From assembly GCA_934661195.1 (NCBI GenBank), contig CAKUJD010000003.1, forward strand, positions 310,001 to 374,000: a stretch of DNA of 64,000 nucleotides, given 5' to 3'. The translations under genes were made by a program, and so were the position numbers. The first letter of the stretch is position 1. The number at the start of each line of letters is the position of its first letter. The stretch is from an uncultured Muribaculaceae bacterium (lineage in GTDB: Bacteria > Bacteroidota > Bacteroidia > Bacteroidales > Muribaculaceae). Under the pieces are notes generated by a model. That model had not been told where the DNA came from. It made no database searches and saw only the letters and a list, made by a program, of their open reading frames with translations. Shown piece by piece: positions 63,394 through 64,000 of the stretch.

Positions 63394-63491
63394 GGTAGTG
63401 GCGCAGGCGCTGCACCAAAGAAAATGCACACTGCGTGGCCATTGCAAGCGTGTTGTTACAGAATTGTTACCGTTTTGTTACATCGCATAAA

Positions 63492-63499
63492 TAATTTTG
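63492..63499 (+). promoter_or_regulatory. -7 element for the partial GLUG-family gene
   Basis: TAATTTTG with TTTG at 63474-63477 about 18 bases upstream; leader about 30 nt. Confidence 0.55.
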
Positions 63500-63537
63500 C
63501 GAATAAACTACATTGTTTAACCTAAGTATTGTATTTT

Positions 63538-64000
63538 ATGCCAAAATTGTTACTTATGTGTGCTTTGGCTGTGATGGGTGTGATGCCTGCCGCTGCGCAG
63601 CGGCAGACTGCAGCCACATCGCTGCCAAAGGCGGGCGCCGAGGCCAGCGGACCAGCGGTGCCAATCGGGCGCGCCCTTGTGCCATTGGGCGGGTCTAAGG
63701 TGGCAGAAGGCGCTTTTGCCGCGGCAATGCCGCACAAGGCGGCCCGAAGCCCTATCACATCGCTGCCAAGCGAGATGCACATGGCTGAGTTCGACACCAG
63801 CACCAAGGGCAAGCGCGACCCCTCGGCCATGCTGACGTTTAGCGCGGCGGGTTCCGACTCGGCGCAGGTGAGCGGCATCCACGGCCTCACTGGCGGCAAG
63901 CTGGGCGCAAAGTTTGACTTTGCCGCGGGCACCGTCAAGCTCTATCCGGGCAAGGTCTACGACCACAAGACCTACGGCGCCATTTGGGCGTGTGCCTACA
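63538..64000 (+). CDS. N-terminal part of a third GLUG-family secreted protein (runs off the window)
   Basis: 154 codons in the window, start ATG at 63538. Signal peptide MPKLLLMCALAVMGVMPAAAQ, an Ala/Pro/Lys-rich linker, then LPSEMHMAEFDTSTKGKRDPSAMLTFSAAGSDSAQVSGIHGL and GTVKLYPGKVYDHKTYGAIWACAY. This matches the N-terminal domain of GLUG protein 1 (AKIYDHSTYGPVWACSMD) and, more weakly, GLUG protein 2 (TMAEFDYTS...). The repeat region is expected beyond 64000. Confidence 0.75.
   Translation, partial: MPKLLLMCALAVMGVMPAAAQRQTAATSLPKAGAEASGPAVPIGRALVPLGGSKVAEGAFAAAMPHKAARSPITSLPSEMHMAEFDTSTKGKRDPSAMLTFSAAGSDSAQVSGIHGLTGGKLGAKFDFAAGTVKLYPGKVYDHKTYGAIWACAY

Overview
The window is chromosomal DNA of a Bacteroidales bacterium. 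Muribaculaceae or a close relative is my inference from gene content and a moderately high GC content; I could not run a placement. Several things point to the phylum: TAnnTTTG-type -7 promoter elements ahead of many genes, almost no Shine-Dalgarno sequences, a PorQ homologue of the type IX secretion system (T9SS), many secreted proteins ending in T9SS-like C-terminal tails, BspA-like LRR proteins, GLUG-repeat giants, and the adjacent pyrG-yidC pair.

Layout. 0-8.2 kb: lipoprotein, two tandem outer-membrane barrels, a YitT-like membrane protein, a small holin-like protein, thymidine kinase, a PIG-L/YhcH pair and a CapA/TraB pair. 8.2-13.9 kb: a candidate orphan small RNA, then two paralogous secreted proteins flanking a large C13/caspase-like protein whose expected catalytic His and Cys are replaced. 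The two paralogues share an almost identical 223-bp 3' cassette (C-terminal tail plus terminator). 13.9-20.5 kb: pyrG, yidC, a secreted protein, and an overlapping pair made of an acidic membrane protein and an ECF sigma factor. 21-31.3 kb: tRNA-Arg(ACG), an OPT transporter, the first giant GLUG protein (2046 aa) and an Nramp transporter. 31.4-41.6 kb: a repeat-rich accessory stretch with a zinc-ribbon protein, a YczE-like protein, a DEAD-box helicase, a GNAT enzyme, an LRR protein, a frameshifted gene and guaA. 41.6-49.3 kb: the second giant GLUG protein (1980 aa), a second candidate small RNA and a second LRR protein with a long G tract at its promoter. 49.6-52.8 kb: purple-acid-phosphatase-like enzyme, PorQ and a TonB-like protein. 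52.8-55.4 kb: an AT-rich insertion with a 184-bp MITE-like element, a DUF262/DUF1524 (GmrSD-like) gene and a decayed exonuclease. 55.5-64 kb: rpmA/rplU, a TonB-dependent receptor with a His/Cys-rich partner, phoH, purC, menG/ubiE, pfkA, and the start of a third GLUG-family protein.

How it fits together. Much of the window encodes the cell surface: PorQ belongs to T9SS, and at least six products look like T9SS or outer-membrane cargo (the pseudo-protease, its two paralogue neighbours, the 18 kb protein and the GLUG giants). Core metabolism (CTP, GMP, IMP pathway, glycolysis, menaquinone) is interspersed. The spaces between accessory genes carry at least ten copies of a 20-bp perfect or near-perfect palindrome (GGACGCGGCATGCCGCGTCC), often next to two other short repeat families. 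The strongest candidates for undescribed biology are the pseudo-protease locus with its homogenised 3' cassette, the two promoter-terminator units without an ORF, the 73-bp-periodic promoter repeats ahead of guaA, and the sigma/acidic-membrane-protein pair.
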